Part shown: one piece after another, positions 20,073 to 31,544 of the stretch
Layout: each line of letters opens with the position of its first letter
Position numbering within the stretch: the first letter of the stretch is position 1
Assembly (NCBI GenBank): GCA_025175895.1
Contig: CM045997.1
Location: forward strand, 108,052,479-108,116,478
DNA from: Wurfbainia villosa
Lineage: Eukaryota > Streptophyta > Magnoliopsida > Zingiberales > Zingiberaceae
Length of the DNA stretch: 64,000 bases
Reading direction: 5' to 3'
The notes under the pieces: model-generated
What the model was told of the DNA's origin: nothing
The model's input: only the letters and a program-made list of their open reading frames with translations
Databases searched by the model: none
Program-made: the position numbers and the translations under genes

Positions 20073-21710
20073 CACGTGCGAAGCATGTATGTGTTTCGTT
20101 TTTATAGTTTTTGTATTATATATAAAAATTACAGATTTTTTATGTTTCTGTAAATTTCCTATTTTTATAGATTTTTTGGGTATTTTTCTCGAAGAGTCGA
20201 AGCAACGAGTGTTGGGACACTTGTAGGCTTCATCCATCGAGAAAAACTCTCCGAAACGGCGAGTTCTCACTTTAGGTTTTTGGGACAGCGACTTAAGTCG
20301 CTGTAAGATCATAGTAGGGACACTCACAAAGTTTATTTTGCGAGTATGGGCGCTGCCCCTAACCCCGAAAGGGGCCTTGTCCCGCGATCACGCCCGAAAA
20401 TCGCTTAGCGAGACCGTTACGGAGAGGTGACTCATAAAATTGAAAAAAAAAGAAAAAATTATAGAAATTTTCTGTAAAAATACATAATTTAGAATTATGT
20501 ATAATTTTGTGATGGTCATGTCCCAAGAACCCCAATGTAATTGGACTCAATGTGTTGTAATTCATAATACTACTGCGTCTTTTTGTGGTCATGTGTGTTG
20601 TATAGTGTATGACCTGCCGACTCTCTTCTTTTGAAATTCTAGTTGTAAATAGTTTAGACTCAAATGTAACTCGAGTTTCATATTTGTAATGTACAAAATG
20701 AAGTGGTAGAAAGTCCATTTGTAGACGAAGTTACGAGAAGGGTGCCGACGACACATGGCGGTCAAAGGAAGCGCTCGGAGAAGCTGCTAGCCCTAGGTTG
20801 ATCGTCCGATCTTCTTATTGGCTTGAGAAGATCGTAGTAGGGCCATGACCTAATCACAATTAATATATATATATATATGTATATATGTTGATATATATGT
20901 ATATATATTTGTTATGCTTGTATGTATGTGATGCATGCTAGTAGAATAATGCTTGTATGTATATGATGCATGCTGGGATAATTTTCTTGTATGTATATGA
21001 TGCATGCTAGAATAATGTATGTATGTATGTGATGCATGCTAATATAGGATAATAAAGGCCTTAATGCGTATATGATACACATTACGATTAGATTAAATCT
21101 TAATCGAATCAACTCGTAAATGTCTACCAGGTCCTTGATACCCATCACTACCTCGATTATTTGTAGTTGTTGAATCTGCCAAAGCAGAGCAATGCATATT
21201 ATCTTGGTAGGGTGCGGAGGGACAATCTTGGTCCCGCCTATCACGGCTTGGGTTAGAGTAAGCTCAATTAGATTGAGTAAAACTAGTTAACTCAATTGGA
21301 TCGAGTAGAACTATAGGCATATTCCAATCGTTGGAAAGATAGGATAAGATCGCATTTACACTAAATCTTGGGCGATTTAGCCAAAGCTAACTCAAGGTCT
21401 TTTGTAAATGTGGGTCTTGATCCTATAAATAAGAGTTGCATAGAAATGTAATCGGTAATGTGTTACCCACCGATCGTACTAAGTCTTGGGCGATTTAGCC
21501 AAAGCTAACTCAAGGCTTAGTATGATGTGGATCTTGTCCCGCAAGAATTATAGCTAGTTTGTATGAATCTAGTAATGTGGTTTGACCACATCCATAATTC
21601 GATTCTACAAAATTCCTATAATTTAGTGGGAGCATCATTTGATTAAAGGCCTAATTAAATGATAAAAGGAATATAATATTAATTCTCTGCATTGTATGTT
21701 GTAGATAACT
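20073..21710 (+). other. Element D leader, with microsatellite and 33-bp repeats
   Basis: Non-coding, 1.6 kb. 20860-20910 is TA-rich. 20925-21050 holds about four degenerate units of roughly 33 bp around TGTATGTATATGATGCATGC. Around 21360-21520 CTAAATCTTGGGCGATTTAG-like stretches occur twice. Gag ATG follows at 21711. Confidence 0.6.
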
Positions 21711-21754
21711 ATGTCGACAAACACGAACACTCTCTCTCTGCGTTCTGTCCTTGA
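21711..21754 (+). pseudogene. Element D gag, first codons
   Basis: ATG at 21711 opens MSTNTNTLSLRSVL and is then cut by element C. CTTGA at 21750-21754 is C's target duplication and recurs at 30520-30524, where the gag frame resumes. Confidence 0.75.
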
Positions 21755-23074
21755 TGTTGGATCGAAAGTGTCGCTAGAGGGGGGGGGGGGTAAATAGCGA
21801 TACGGTGTCGTTAAAAAAAAACTTTTGCAATAAGTAAAAAGCAAGTAGAGAGTGCACAGCGGAAATATAAAGTAGACAAGATATTTTTACGTGGTTCACA
21901 ATCTTTCGATTGCTAATCCACGGCCCTAGTGATCCTTGATCACGTACGGAGGGCAATTCACTAAAACCACTCCTCCTCGTTGGAAGTAGGAGCAACGATC
22001 ACAAAAAGAAATCAAGGCAAAGGGACACTCCCCCTTTCCTTGTTACGATTAAAACACAAAGACAATTTAAAGAAGTAGAACTTAAATAAATATACCGACA
22101 ACTCTTATAAGTAGAAGATGTAGCTTTCGTTGTCGGCGGCACTTCGTCGTAGCAAATGTGAGTAGTAGTAGCGGCGTTACGACGGCGTGTTGAGAGCTCT
22201 TGATTTCTTATATCTTTTGCTTGGCGTGAACATGTCTATTTATGGATATTGATCTATGAATTTAGACATAGGTAGTGTCCAAGGTGAGGTTCTTATCCCC
22301 AAGTCTTGCTCATCCACATCCTTTGGCTAACTCAAGGATGAGGTGCTTCATCCAACCACCTTGTGCCACAACTCAAGGATGAGGTGCTCATCCAACCACC
22401 TTGTGCCACCTCAAGGAGGCCTTCACGCCAACTTGTTGGAGCCATCCAACTTGTGCCACATCATGGGAGCCAACCATCTTGTGCCAACTCTCCTCATTTT
22501 GGGCGCCCAAGCTTGATGGTGGTTTGCCAACCATCTTGTGCCAACTCACCTCATTTTGGGGCCCAACTTGATGATGGTTTGATGTCCACCTTGATGCCAC
22601 ATCACCCTTTGTACCAAAACACGAGTCAAGTCCAAATTCACCCCTTGAAATTCGAGCTCTTCTCGAGGTGGAACTAGACCAAGAATGATCGTAGTAGACG
22701 ATCGTCAAAGGGTTTTGGACGCAGCATAAGTTAGCTTAAAATATAAAGTACGATGGTTCTAACTAACCGATCTCGACCTAGACCTTCCATTGGAGGTATT
22801 GGCCTCGGATCTACGCTTAACGCCCCTTGCTTTCGCTACACGAGCTTACCTTGTAGCCTCGCTCGGTCCTTCACCCGAGTACCTCGGCTTCTCCGAAATC
22901 CCTCTGGCGTTGCCCGACCACCTCGGTTCCCACCGGGTGTCGCAGACCTTCCGCTCAACTTTAGCATTTCTGCACACTTAATTGAGCTCGTAAGATAACA
23001 AATATACCCTTAACTATTGAGCCTTTTGCCATAATCAAATTACCGGTTCGACTTTGGTGCCCACTGCACCTACA
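21755..23074 (-). repeat. 3' LTR of element C
   Basis: 1320 bp. Left edge TGTTGGATCG; the right edge GCACCTACA has one change from the canonical CACCAACA. TATA-like box in sense at 22236-22245 (CCATAAATAG). Upstream of it lies a repeat-rich stretch with recurring CCAACCACCTTGTGCCA-type motifs. A G run at 21779-21790 is longer than in the partner LTR. Confidence 0.9.
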
Positions 23075-23090
23075 TTCTCCCCCTTTTTGA
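23075..23090 (-). other. Polypurine tract of element C
   Basis: Sense strand reads AAAAAGGGGGAGAATGT directly before the 3' LTR, the usual primer for plus-strand DNA synthesis. Confidence 0.8.
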
Positions 23091-23655
23091 TTCTTGACAA
23101 ACCGACACAAAAGTTAAGGAAAAATTAAGCTAGCATAATGATTAAGCATGAATGAGCTAGCATAAAGATTAAATATGAATGAGCTAGCATAATGATTAAA
23201 TATGAATGAGAAATATTATTGTTTCAAGTTCTCCGCTTTGAGGTAACCTCCCTCGACCAAGGTGAGTTCTTGAAAAATAATTTTACTCCCTTAATAGTTG
23301 CTTAAGTAATCGGAATTACTTAATATAAAAGGTAATAATTTTGTTTTACTTTCTTCCCCTTTAATTTTGGTTACTTTTGTGACTTTCTCCCCCTTTTGCC
23401 TTAACTCAAAAAGTTTGTAAATATATTTTAGGGTTTGTAAGTCCAAGCAAGTTCCCAATATATATATATATATATATATTTAAAATAATAATAAGCTTGA
23501 AAATATGTTCATCTAAAATGTACAACTCCGGTTGGACTTGATTGATATAGAATGATCAATAAGTCTTGAAGGAGTTGATTAATTTTAAATAATTATACTC
23601 CATGGTTCATATCGATGCCTTGAATCTACATCCGGAACTGTGAGTAAGGTCCTAA

Positions 23656-23716
23656 CATCTCACGCCCGTCTACGTGGCTAAGTACACAAACACATTAGTC
23701 CTATGTGTTGTGAGAT
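23656..23716 (-). other. CATCTCAC...GTGAGATG hairpin, 3' copy in C
   Basis: Perfect 8-bp arms at 23656-23663 and 23709-23716, between RNase H and the 3' LTR. The sense text just inside the first arm (ACAACACATAGGACTAA) resembles that of the other C copy (26833-26890), so the motif occurs twice in one element. Confidence 0.65.
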
Positions 23717-23821
23717 GTGTTGGCTCCTTAAATCTATAGGTATATGATTTCTAAGGTAAGACTTAGGCTAATTTCATAAAAAGAAGCAAAAATAGAGTAC
23801 ATATATAGAGAAATTTAAATC

Positions 23822-24564
23822 CTACTCTATTACGCACATACCTAACTTTCGTCTTAATAAACTAAATTCGGCTTCGGGTAGTGGTTTGGTGAAGATGTCC
23901 GCTAGGTTTGATTTGGACTCAACATACTCTAGTTGTATAGTTCCATTAGTTACATGTTCCCTAATGAAGTGGTGTTTAACTTCTATATGTTTTGTCCGAG
24001 AATGACATATTGGATTTTTAGTTAAGTTAATTGAACTAATGTTATCTATGTAGGTTTTAATGTTGTTAAAGATTAAGCTAAAGTCTTGGAGAGTGTGCTT
24101 CATCCACAGGAGCTGAGAGACACACTCACCCATCGCAACGTATTCGGGCCGGTGGTAGATAAGGCAACGCAATCCGCTCATCGCACCAACTCACTAGACT
24201 CGAGCCGAGGATTTGACAACAACCACTCGTGCTCTTTCTATCGAGTTTACTACCGCATAGTCGAGTCGGAGTAGCCGATTAGATTAAACTCGGTAGATCT
24301 AGGGTACCAAATACCTACGTTTAGCGTGCCCTTTAGATATCTAAGGATACGCTTGACTAGGGTTAGGTGAGACTCCTTGGCACAGGTTTGTAACCTTGCG
24401 CACATACTTACCGCGAATAAAATGTCGGGTCGGCTCGCGGTTAAGTATAGGAGACATCCTATTGCGCTCCTATAGTAATTTAGGTCAACGGGTTTTCCTT
24501 CTACATCTTCGTTTATATTAACATTAGTTGCTATAGGTGTATTAATTATTTTAGCATCTTGCAT
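23822..24564 (-). pseudogene. Element C RNase H
   Basis: Pieces 24250-24564 (NYYRSAIGCLLYLTASRPDI, YLKGTLNVGIWYPRS, GYSDS) and 23822-24181 (SHSRTKHIEVKHHFIREHV, TKPLPEAEFSLLRRKLG) make the copia RNase H domain and the polyprotein C-terminus at 23822. A frameshift separates the pieces. The function would be to degrade template RNA during cDNA synthesis. Confidence 0.8.
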
Positions 24565-25260
24565 TCCAAATCGATTTATTAAGTCCTTAGTATATTTTTG
24601 TTGATGTAAATATATTCCATCTTTAGTTTGTTTAATTTGTAAACCTAAGAAGAAACTTAACTCTCATACTAAATTCATTTCAAATTCACTTTCCATAAGT
24701 GAGATGAATTCGTTTAGCGGAGATCGAGTTGGTAGTTCCAAAAATTATATCATCTACATAGATTTGGGCTATAAAGTCGACTAAACCTTGGTTGAATCCT
24801 TTGGACTTAAGATAGATCGAAAGCCTTCGCATCAAGCTCTTGGGGCTTGTTTGAGTCCATATAGGGCTTTCTTAAGTCTAAGGACATGGTCGTTTATCTA
24901 GATTTTCGAATCCGGAGGTTGACCGACGTAAACTTCTTCCTTAATGTATTCATTCAAAAATGCTGACTTGACATCCATTTGAAACAATTTAAAACCTCGA
25001 TGTGCAAAGATATGCTAACAACATTCGGATGGACTCTAGTCTTGCTACGGGGGCGTAGGTCTCATCGTAATCTAAACCTTCGACTTGACTAAACCCTTTT
25101 GCGACTAACCTAGCTTTATTTCTAACTACTTCACCTTTATCATCAAGTTTATTTCGAAATACCCACCTTGTTCCAATAATTGATTTTTCTTTAGGTGGTG
25201 GTACTAATTCGCATTTCATTTCTAGTGAATTGAGCTAGCTCTTCTTGCATAGCAATAATC
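24565..25260 (-). pseudogene. Element C reverse transcriptase
   Basis: N-terminal piece 24989-25219 is intact (GTRWVFRNKLDDKGEVVRNK, then DYDETYAPVARLESIRMLLA). The catalytic box AQIYVDDIIFGT is at about 24747-24782 in another frame. Several small indels lie between. Family role: RNA-directed DNA synthesis. Confidence 0.8.
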
Positions 25261-26410
25261 CGATCGGATCAAGAAGTGCTTGTTCAATAGTTTTGGGTTC
25301 GATTTTGGAAATTAACGAGATTTGACTAATGTTTGATATGAAGCTCTAGTTCGAACCCCTAAATTTGGATCACCTATAACTTGATTGATAGGATGACTTG
25401 GGTTAGGGTCATCTATCACTTGGTCGATAGGATGACTTGGGTTAGGACGAGATTCAAGTTCAAGATCAGAGTCGGGTTTGCTATAAGTTGATTTGCTAGT
25501 TGGTTTTGTTAAGGATTGAACGGGTTCGTGTCCTTCGTCGAAAACTATATTAATGGTTTCTTCGACTCTAAGAGTGTCGTGATTGTATACCCTATAAGCT
25601 CTTGGTGGTTGAGTATCCTAGAAAGGTTCCAGTAGAGGTTTTGGATTTGAATTTCCCTAGGTAATCCTTAGTGTTTAAGATATGTACCTTGCATCCAAAT
25701 ACCCTAAAGTATTTGATGTTCGGTATTTTATCGTGATAAATCTCGTACGAGGACTTTTGGTGCCTCTTTACCATAAGGATCCTATTTTGGACATAGCAAG
25801 TCGTACTAACGGCCTCTGCCCAAAATCTATCTGCAGGTTATACTCGTTTAACATTGTCCTAGCGGCTTCTTGTAGGGTTCTATTTTTCCGCTCGACTAAC
25901 CCATTTTGTTGTGGGGTTCTAGGACATGAAAACTCATGGTGGTATCCGTTTAGGTTCACAAATCTGTAAACTGTGGTTTTCAATTCACCACCATGATCGC
26001 TTCTAAGTCTTTTAATCTTAAGGTTCTTTTGATTTTCGATTAACCTACAAAGATTGATTAGTTGGTCTAGAGTATCATTTTTATGTTTGATAAACCTAAC
26101 CCAAGTAAATCTAGAATAGTCCAATTATGACTAAGCAAAATTGACTACCATTGAGTGACTTAGCTCCATGTGAATCAAATAGATCCATGTGTAGGAGCTC
26201 AAGAACACTTTTGGTTCGTTCTTGATTAGTTAATTGATGTTGTGTCCTAGATTGTTTACCTTGTTGACAAGCATTACATATTTTATTATCCAAGTTGTTT
26301 AGTTTAGGCAAACCTATAACCAAGCCACTCGACTCATCTTGTGGACGAGTCTTGGAAAAGTGCAGTGTCAGTCTTGGTGCCATAACCAAGATTCCTCTTC
26401 TTTGTGTCAT
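25261..26410 (-). pseudogene. Element C integrase
   Basis: 26111-26410 holds the zinc-binding part (CNACQQGKQSRTQH) and the first catalytic aspartate in LLHMDLFDSHG. 25768-26124 holds the second (RLRSDHGGEL) and the glutamate (NGLVERKNRTLQEAA): the D,D-35-E triad is readable across two frames. 25592-25774 is the C-terminal module with RVFGCKVHILN. 25261-25590 is the linker with DQVIGD-like repeats. Frameshifts make it inactive as read. Confidence 0.85.
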
Positions 26411-26459
26411 AAGACACTTGGTTGAGGAGTTGGGTAAATTTATTGTGTAGATGTTGCTA

Positions 26460-26770
26460 TTCCTAGTTCCTTTAAGTATTATTTTAGATGTTGCATTTAT
26501 CTTGATTACGATTCATTTTCTAGAAATATGACCTTATAATTGTTATCACACAATTGGCTTACACTAAGTAAATTATATTGAAAGTTTTCTACTAATAAGA
26601 CATTTTGAATTGTAAAGTTAGAGTTGAGCTCAATATCACCTGATCCGATGATTTTGAGCTTACCGCTATTCAAGGCTACCGATCCTTGTCGTTTGAATCG
26701 TAACGAAAATTGAGTTGATCCCGGTCCATGTGCGAGCAACCAACGCCCAACATCCATTGATCCTACATAT
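26460..26770 (-). pseudogene. Element C protease-side region
   Basis: Open 26506-26757: SLRFKRQGSVALNSGKLKII, GSGDIELNSNFTIQNVLLV, NLLSVSQLCDNNYKVIF. Homologue of 2358-2660 in A. The aspartic protease active site is not readable in this frame. Confidence 0.7.
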
Positions 26771-26832
26771 AAGGTAGTTGGATTGGATATTGGAATTACT
26801 AAAGGGTTGTTTGTAAGTTTTTAAACCTAAAT

Positions 26833-26890
26833 CATCTCACCAATATCTACATGATCAAAACATGTTATTCCTATGTGTTATTGTGAGATG
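26833..26890 (-). other. CATCTCAC...GTGAGATG hairpin, gag-pol copy in C
   Basis: Perfect 8-bp arms at 26833-26840 and 26883-26890, about 110 nt downstream (sense) of the conserved block. B has the same arrangement at 37244-37300. Confidence 0.65.
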
Positions 26891-26990
26891 ACTTTCAATT
26901 TTACTTGATTAATTTTAATGAATTTAAATTAACCAACATTAGGTTAGATTCGGATTTAGTCTAAGCTCATCAAGTAATCTTTTCAAGAGA

Positions 26991-27065
26991 TTAGCTTCCA
27001 GGTCGTGGCGAGGCACAGAGGCCTTCTTTGATCGGAACAACGACCACTTCCTTAGACAAAGCTAA
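26991..27065 (-). other. Conserved structured block after gag (element C copy)
   Basis: Sense strand begins TTAGCTT and ends AAGCTAA (7-bp complementary ends); an inner GGTCGT/ACGACC pair is perfect. A has ATGGCTT/AAGCCAT and B TTGGCTT/AAGCCAA: the changes keep pairing. It lies between the end of gag and the protease region. Confidence 0.65.
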
Positions 27066-27228
27066 TTTCAAGAAATTGATAACTCGACTTACTTGAGACT
27101 ACATCTTGGTCTAACTAGTTATTTTTGAAAAGAGGCTCCCCGAGGCTCAATCTTTTCGTAGGATTTTAGTTGATTATGAGTCCTATCTAACCATTCTAAA
27201 AATAAAGGAAAAACTAAGCATGCAATTT

Positions 27229-28850
27229 CTAAGACTTAACAAAAATACATTTTGTATTGGCTCCCCCTGGACCATTGAATCGAGTGGGTCTATTCACATA
27301 GTGAATTTGGTCCTTGGGAACCCAATACATGTTAGATCCTAAAGTTGAAATCAAAGTGATCTTAGGGACCCATGCTTGGACATTTTTCTTATGTTGGTTT
27401 ACTATAGACATATATGACTTATTGGTTGTATTTGAGTTAAACCCGAGTCCGGCCTTGTTGTACACGGCCCTTTGTGATCCAAGTAAGTGGTCAAGTCCCT
27501 TGGATCCCAAAGTGAACCTTTCCAACGTGTTCCTAAGGTCTTCGACTTGTGTTTTCAAAAGCGAGTTCTCAACTTCAAGCTTTTCAACTTGAGTTGAGTC
27601 CTCCTCTTGAATACGAGTAGTCGAAGAGGTTAGGGAGACCTCATGTTTGAGGAGGTTAACCTCCTCAATTAGGGTCTCGACCTTGGACTCGGACTTAGCT
27701 AGTTTCTTATTTAAAAATTTAATTGCACCATACAAAGTATTAAGTAACGACCGACTTACCCTTAATGATTCTTTTGAACCGGATACGGATCCGTGGCTTG
27801 TCTTGAATGGAAGCTCATCATCGGATTCGACTCGGACTCTTCTTGCTTCGAGTCGCGGCTCGGTCGGCTTGGCCATTAGAGCTTGGATATCGCCTTCTTC
27901 CTCCGACAACTCCTCCCAAGTAGCGTTTAGCGCTTTCTTGGTCTTTGATGCGTGATTCTTTAGCTTTGGGCACTCGGACTTGATGTGACCGAACCTGTGG
28001 CACTCAGAGCATCTAAAATTAGAAGTATTTGACTTAGGTTTAGGCTTACCTTGAGTTGTTGGTCATTTTCGTCTCTTGATCATCTTCCGAACTAGATTGA
28101 CTAGTTCGGATTCTATTTCGAGTCTACTTCCGATTCGGACTCGTCTTCTTCCTTCGGGGTGGCTTGCTTGGGCTTCTTCTTCTTGGAACTCGCAACTAAC
28201 GCAATACTCTTCTCGGCCTGGACCAAGTTAGTTTGCTCATGTAATTCAAGTTCCGAAAACAATTTGTCTAACCTAATTTTAGAAAGGTCCTTGGAGACCT
28301 TGTAGGCATCGACCATGGATGCCCACAAGGTGGTCCTAGGAAACGCGAGTTAAGAGAATACACGATAAGGTCGCGATTCTCGACCTTTTGTCCGATGGCA
28401 TGGAGTTGGTTGACGATGTCTTGGATACGAGCATGTAGTTGAGTTGCGGTCTCGCTTTTCCTGCATTTTCAAGTTATACAATTTATTTAAAAGTAAATCT
28501 CTTTACATACCTTCGTGTCGTCGGTGCCTTCGTGTAGTTCCACTAGCTTGGTCCATAAGTCCTTTGCACTAATGAAGGGGACGCAGTTGAGCTCTTCCTC
28601 GACAACCCACATTGCAAGATTTGAGTTGCCTTGGCATCGGCTTCTACTTGTTTTTCATGGAATTTGACCATTGATCGTAACCCAAAGATTCACCATCTTC
28701 ATTAATAGGAAGTGTGAAACCGGTTTGGATTACGATCCACATCTCGATTTGGGTTTTAAGAAAGCATTCCATCCGACCCTTCCAATAACGAAAGTCATTA
28801 CCGTTGTAAAACGGGGGTCGGGCGGTGCTAAACCCTTCGAGATGGGCCAT
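27229..28850 (-). pseudogene. Element C gag
   Basis: ATG at 28850: MAHLEGFSTARPPFYNGNDF then YWKGRMECFLKTQIEMWIVI, the same N-terminus as B's Gag. The middle (28113-28328) has SKDLSKIRLDKLFSELELHE. Zinc knuckle CSECHRFGHIKSEC at 27967-28011. C-terminal part 27229-27909 has a leucine-rich coiled coil (VETLIEEVNLLKHEVSL) and LERFTLGSKGLDHLLGSQRA, ending near YWVPKDQIHYVNRPTRFNG. At least four frameshifts. Coat protein that would package element RNA. Confidence 0.88.
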
Positions 28851-29214
28851 TTAAAAACAAGAAGAAGAACGATTTAAAAGAATCTTGCAAAACACACACG
28901 AAAAGAATATTCCAAGACTTTCGCCTTGGATTAGTAGTGCAGAAGTAAAAAAGTATATATATAAAATGTAACTTGCAAAAAGAAATAAACAATCAAATGC
29001 GAATGTCGTTGAAGTTCCGGAGGACAACCTTACTCGGGATCTAACCCGAAGGACAACCTTATCCGGATCCTAAAGCCTCTAATGCAATTCTATATGTAGG
29101 AGAAGATAAACAAGTGAAATAATTATACGAAAACAGAAATAAATAAATAAAAAATCTGTGAAAAAAAGAAAAACAAAGCTAGATTGGTGGTTTCACCGAA
29201 TCTTAGCGCCCCCG

Positions 29215-29226
29215 GCTCTGATACCA
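29215..29226 (-). other. Primer binding site of element C
   Basis: GCTCTGATACCA on the plus strand, an exact complement of TGGTATCAGAGC, two bases from the 5' LTR. Confidence 0.95.
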
Positions 29227-29228
29227 AT

Positions 29229-30519
29229 TGTTGGATCGAAAGTGTCGCTAGAGGGGGGTGAATAGCGATACTGTCGTTAAAAAAACTTTTGCAATAAGTA
29301 AAAAGCAAGTAGAGAGTGCACAAATGGAAATATAAAGTAGACAAGATATTTTTACGTGGTTCACAATCTTTCGATTGCTAATCCACGGCCCTAGTGATCC
29401 TTGATCACGTACGGAGGGCAATTCACTAAAACCACTCCTCCTCGTTGGAAGTAGGAGCAACGATCACAAAGAAATCAAGGCAAAGGACACTCCCCTTTCC
29501 TTGTTACGATTAAAGCACAAAGACAATTTAAAGAAGTAGAACTTAAATAAATATACCGACAACTCTTATAAGTAGAAGATGTAGCTTTCGTTGTCGTGAC
29601 TTCGTCGAGCAAATGTGAGTAGTAGTAGCGGCGTTACGACGCGTGTTGAGAGCTCTTGATTTCTTATATCTTTGCTTGGCGTGAACATGTCTATTTATGG
29701 ATATTGATCTATGAATTTAGACATAGGTAGTGTCCAAGGTGAGGTTCTTATCCCCAAGTCTTGCTCATCCACATCCTTTGCGCCAACTCAAGGATGAGGT
29801 GCTTCATCCAACCACCTTACAACTCAAGGATGAGGTGCTCATCCAACCACCTTGTGCCACCTCAAGGAGGCCTTCACGCCAACTTGTTGGAGCCATCCAA
29901 CTTGTGCCACATCATGGGAGCCAACCATCTTGTGCCAACTCTCATTTTGGGCGTCCAAGCTTGATGGTGGTTTGCCAACCATCTTGTGCCAACTCACCTC
30001 ATTTTGGGCGTCCAACTTGATGATGGTTTGGATGTCCACCTTGATGTCACATCACCCTTTGTACCAAAACACGAGTCAAGTCCAAATTCACCCCCTTGAA
30101 ATTCGAGCTCTTCTCGAGGAACTAGACCGATTGGTGTAGTAGACGCATCGTCAAAGGGTTTTGATAGCATAAGTTAGCTTAAAATATAAAGTACGATGGT
30201 TCTAACCAACTGATCTCGACCTAGACCTTCCATTGGAGGTATTGGGTCGGATCTACGCTTAACGTCCTTGCTTCGCTTTCACACGAGCTTACCTTGTAGC
30301 CTCGCTTCCGGTCTTCACCCGAGTACCTCGGCTTCCTCCGAAATCCCTCTGGCGTTGCCCGACCACCTCGGTTCCCACCGGGTGTCGCAGACCTTCCGCT
30401 CAACTTTAGCATTTCTGCACACTTAATTGAGCTCGTAAGATAACAAATATACTCTTAACTATTGAGCCTTTTGCCATAATCAAAATACCGGTTCGACTTT
30501 GGTGCCCACTGCACCAACA
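29229..30519 (-). repeat. 5' LTR of element C
   Basis: 1291 bp against 1320 bp for the 3' LTR. Many differences are 1-3 base losses in runs (G runs, A runs, GGC/GCC), fewer are substitutions. TATA-like box in sense at 29691-29700. Confidence 0.9.
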
Positions 30520-31143
30520 CTTGAGAAGGACAAGCTCAATGAAGCAAATTTCCTGGACTGGTACAGGAACCTGAGAATTGTTCTCACCCAAGAAAGGAAG
30601 TTGTACGTCCTGGAGCAGCCCATTCCGGAGGCACCTCCTGCCACTGCCTCGCGAGCTGACAAAGATGCTTACAAGAAGCATCAAGATGATGTATTAGATG
30701 TGTCATGTCTAATGCTCGCGATCATGAACTCTGAGCTTCAGAAGCAACACGAGTTCATGAATGCTTATGATATGGTTGGACATCTTCGTCAACTATATCA
30801 AGGACAAGCAAGGCATGAGAGATATGAAGTCTCTAAGGCATTGTTTGGGTCCAAAATGCAAGATGGGACTCCCGTAGTTCCATATGTACTCAAGATGATT
30901 GGGAACGTAGAAAACCTACAAAGGCTGGGATTCCCACTTGGCCAAGAGTTGGCCACTGACCTGATCTTGCAATCTTTGCCACAAGCCTTCAATCAATTTG
31001 TCATGAATTACAACATGAATGAAATTGATAAGCCACTGCCTGAGATGCTCAGCATGTTGAGAACTGCTGAGCTTAACCTTAAGAAGGGAAAATCTGACAC
31101 CATTTTGATGGTGCACAAGAAGAAAGGCAAAGGACAAGCCTAA
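30520..31143 (+). pseudogene. Element D gag, main part
   Basis: Resumes the frame after C: LEKDKLNEANFLDWYRNLRI, a typical plant copia Gag start, continuing through GHLRQLYQGQARHERYEVSK and FPLGQELATDLILQSLP to LMVHKKKGKGQA, where a stop falls in the lysine-rich stretch before the zinc knuckle; a frameshift is likely there. About 205 codons here plus 14 before C. Confidence 0.85.
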
Positions 31144-31201
31144 AGGTAAGGGAAAGTCCCAAGCCAAGAGCAAAGGCAAGGAACTGAAACCCAAAGGAGG
31201 G

Positions 31202-31495
31202 GTGGCCAAAGAAGGGGCTTGCTTCCACTGCAAGAAAGCTGGACACTGGAAGCGTAACTGCAAGGCATACCTGGAAGATCTTAAGAAGAAGAGAAGTGAG
31301 ACTTTTACTTCAGGTATAAATGTTATAGAAGTCAATCTGTCTATTCCTTCATCATGGGTATTAGATACCGGATGTGCATCTCACATTTGTACCAATGTGC
31401 AGGCGCTGAGAAATAGCAGGGCATTGACAAAGGGCGAGGTGGACCTACGAGTAGACAATGGAGCAAGAGTTGCTGCTGTTGTTGTAGGAACTTGA
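31202..31495 (+). pseudogene. Element D nucleocapsid knuckle and protease
   Basis: CFHCKKAGHWKRNC (about 31220-31261) is a C-X2-C-X4-H-X4-C RNA-binding knuckle. SWVLDTGCASHICTN follows (about 31350-31390), where DTG is the aspartic protease active site. The frame stops at 31495; 31545 onward continues in another frame. Confidence 0.85.
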
Positions 31496-31544
31496 TCTAT
31501 CTCTGCCCTCTGGGCTTGTACTAGAATTAGATGAATATTGTTAT

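Larger units (their letters stand above)
21755..30519 (-). mobile_element. Element C: structurally complete copia retrotransposon
   Basis: Minus strand, 8765 bp, TGTTGGATCG...CACCAACA, exact target duplication CTTGA. Sense order: 5' LTR 29229-30519, primer site 29215-29226, gag, protease, integrase, RT, RNase H, polypurine tract, 3' LTR 21755-23074. It is the youngest layer of the nest by position. All domains are present and recognisable but split by many 1-2 base frameshifts, and the LTRs differ mainly by small indels. Same lineage as A and probably the autonomous relative of gag-only B. Confidence 0.95.
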
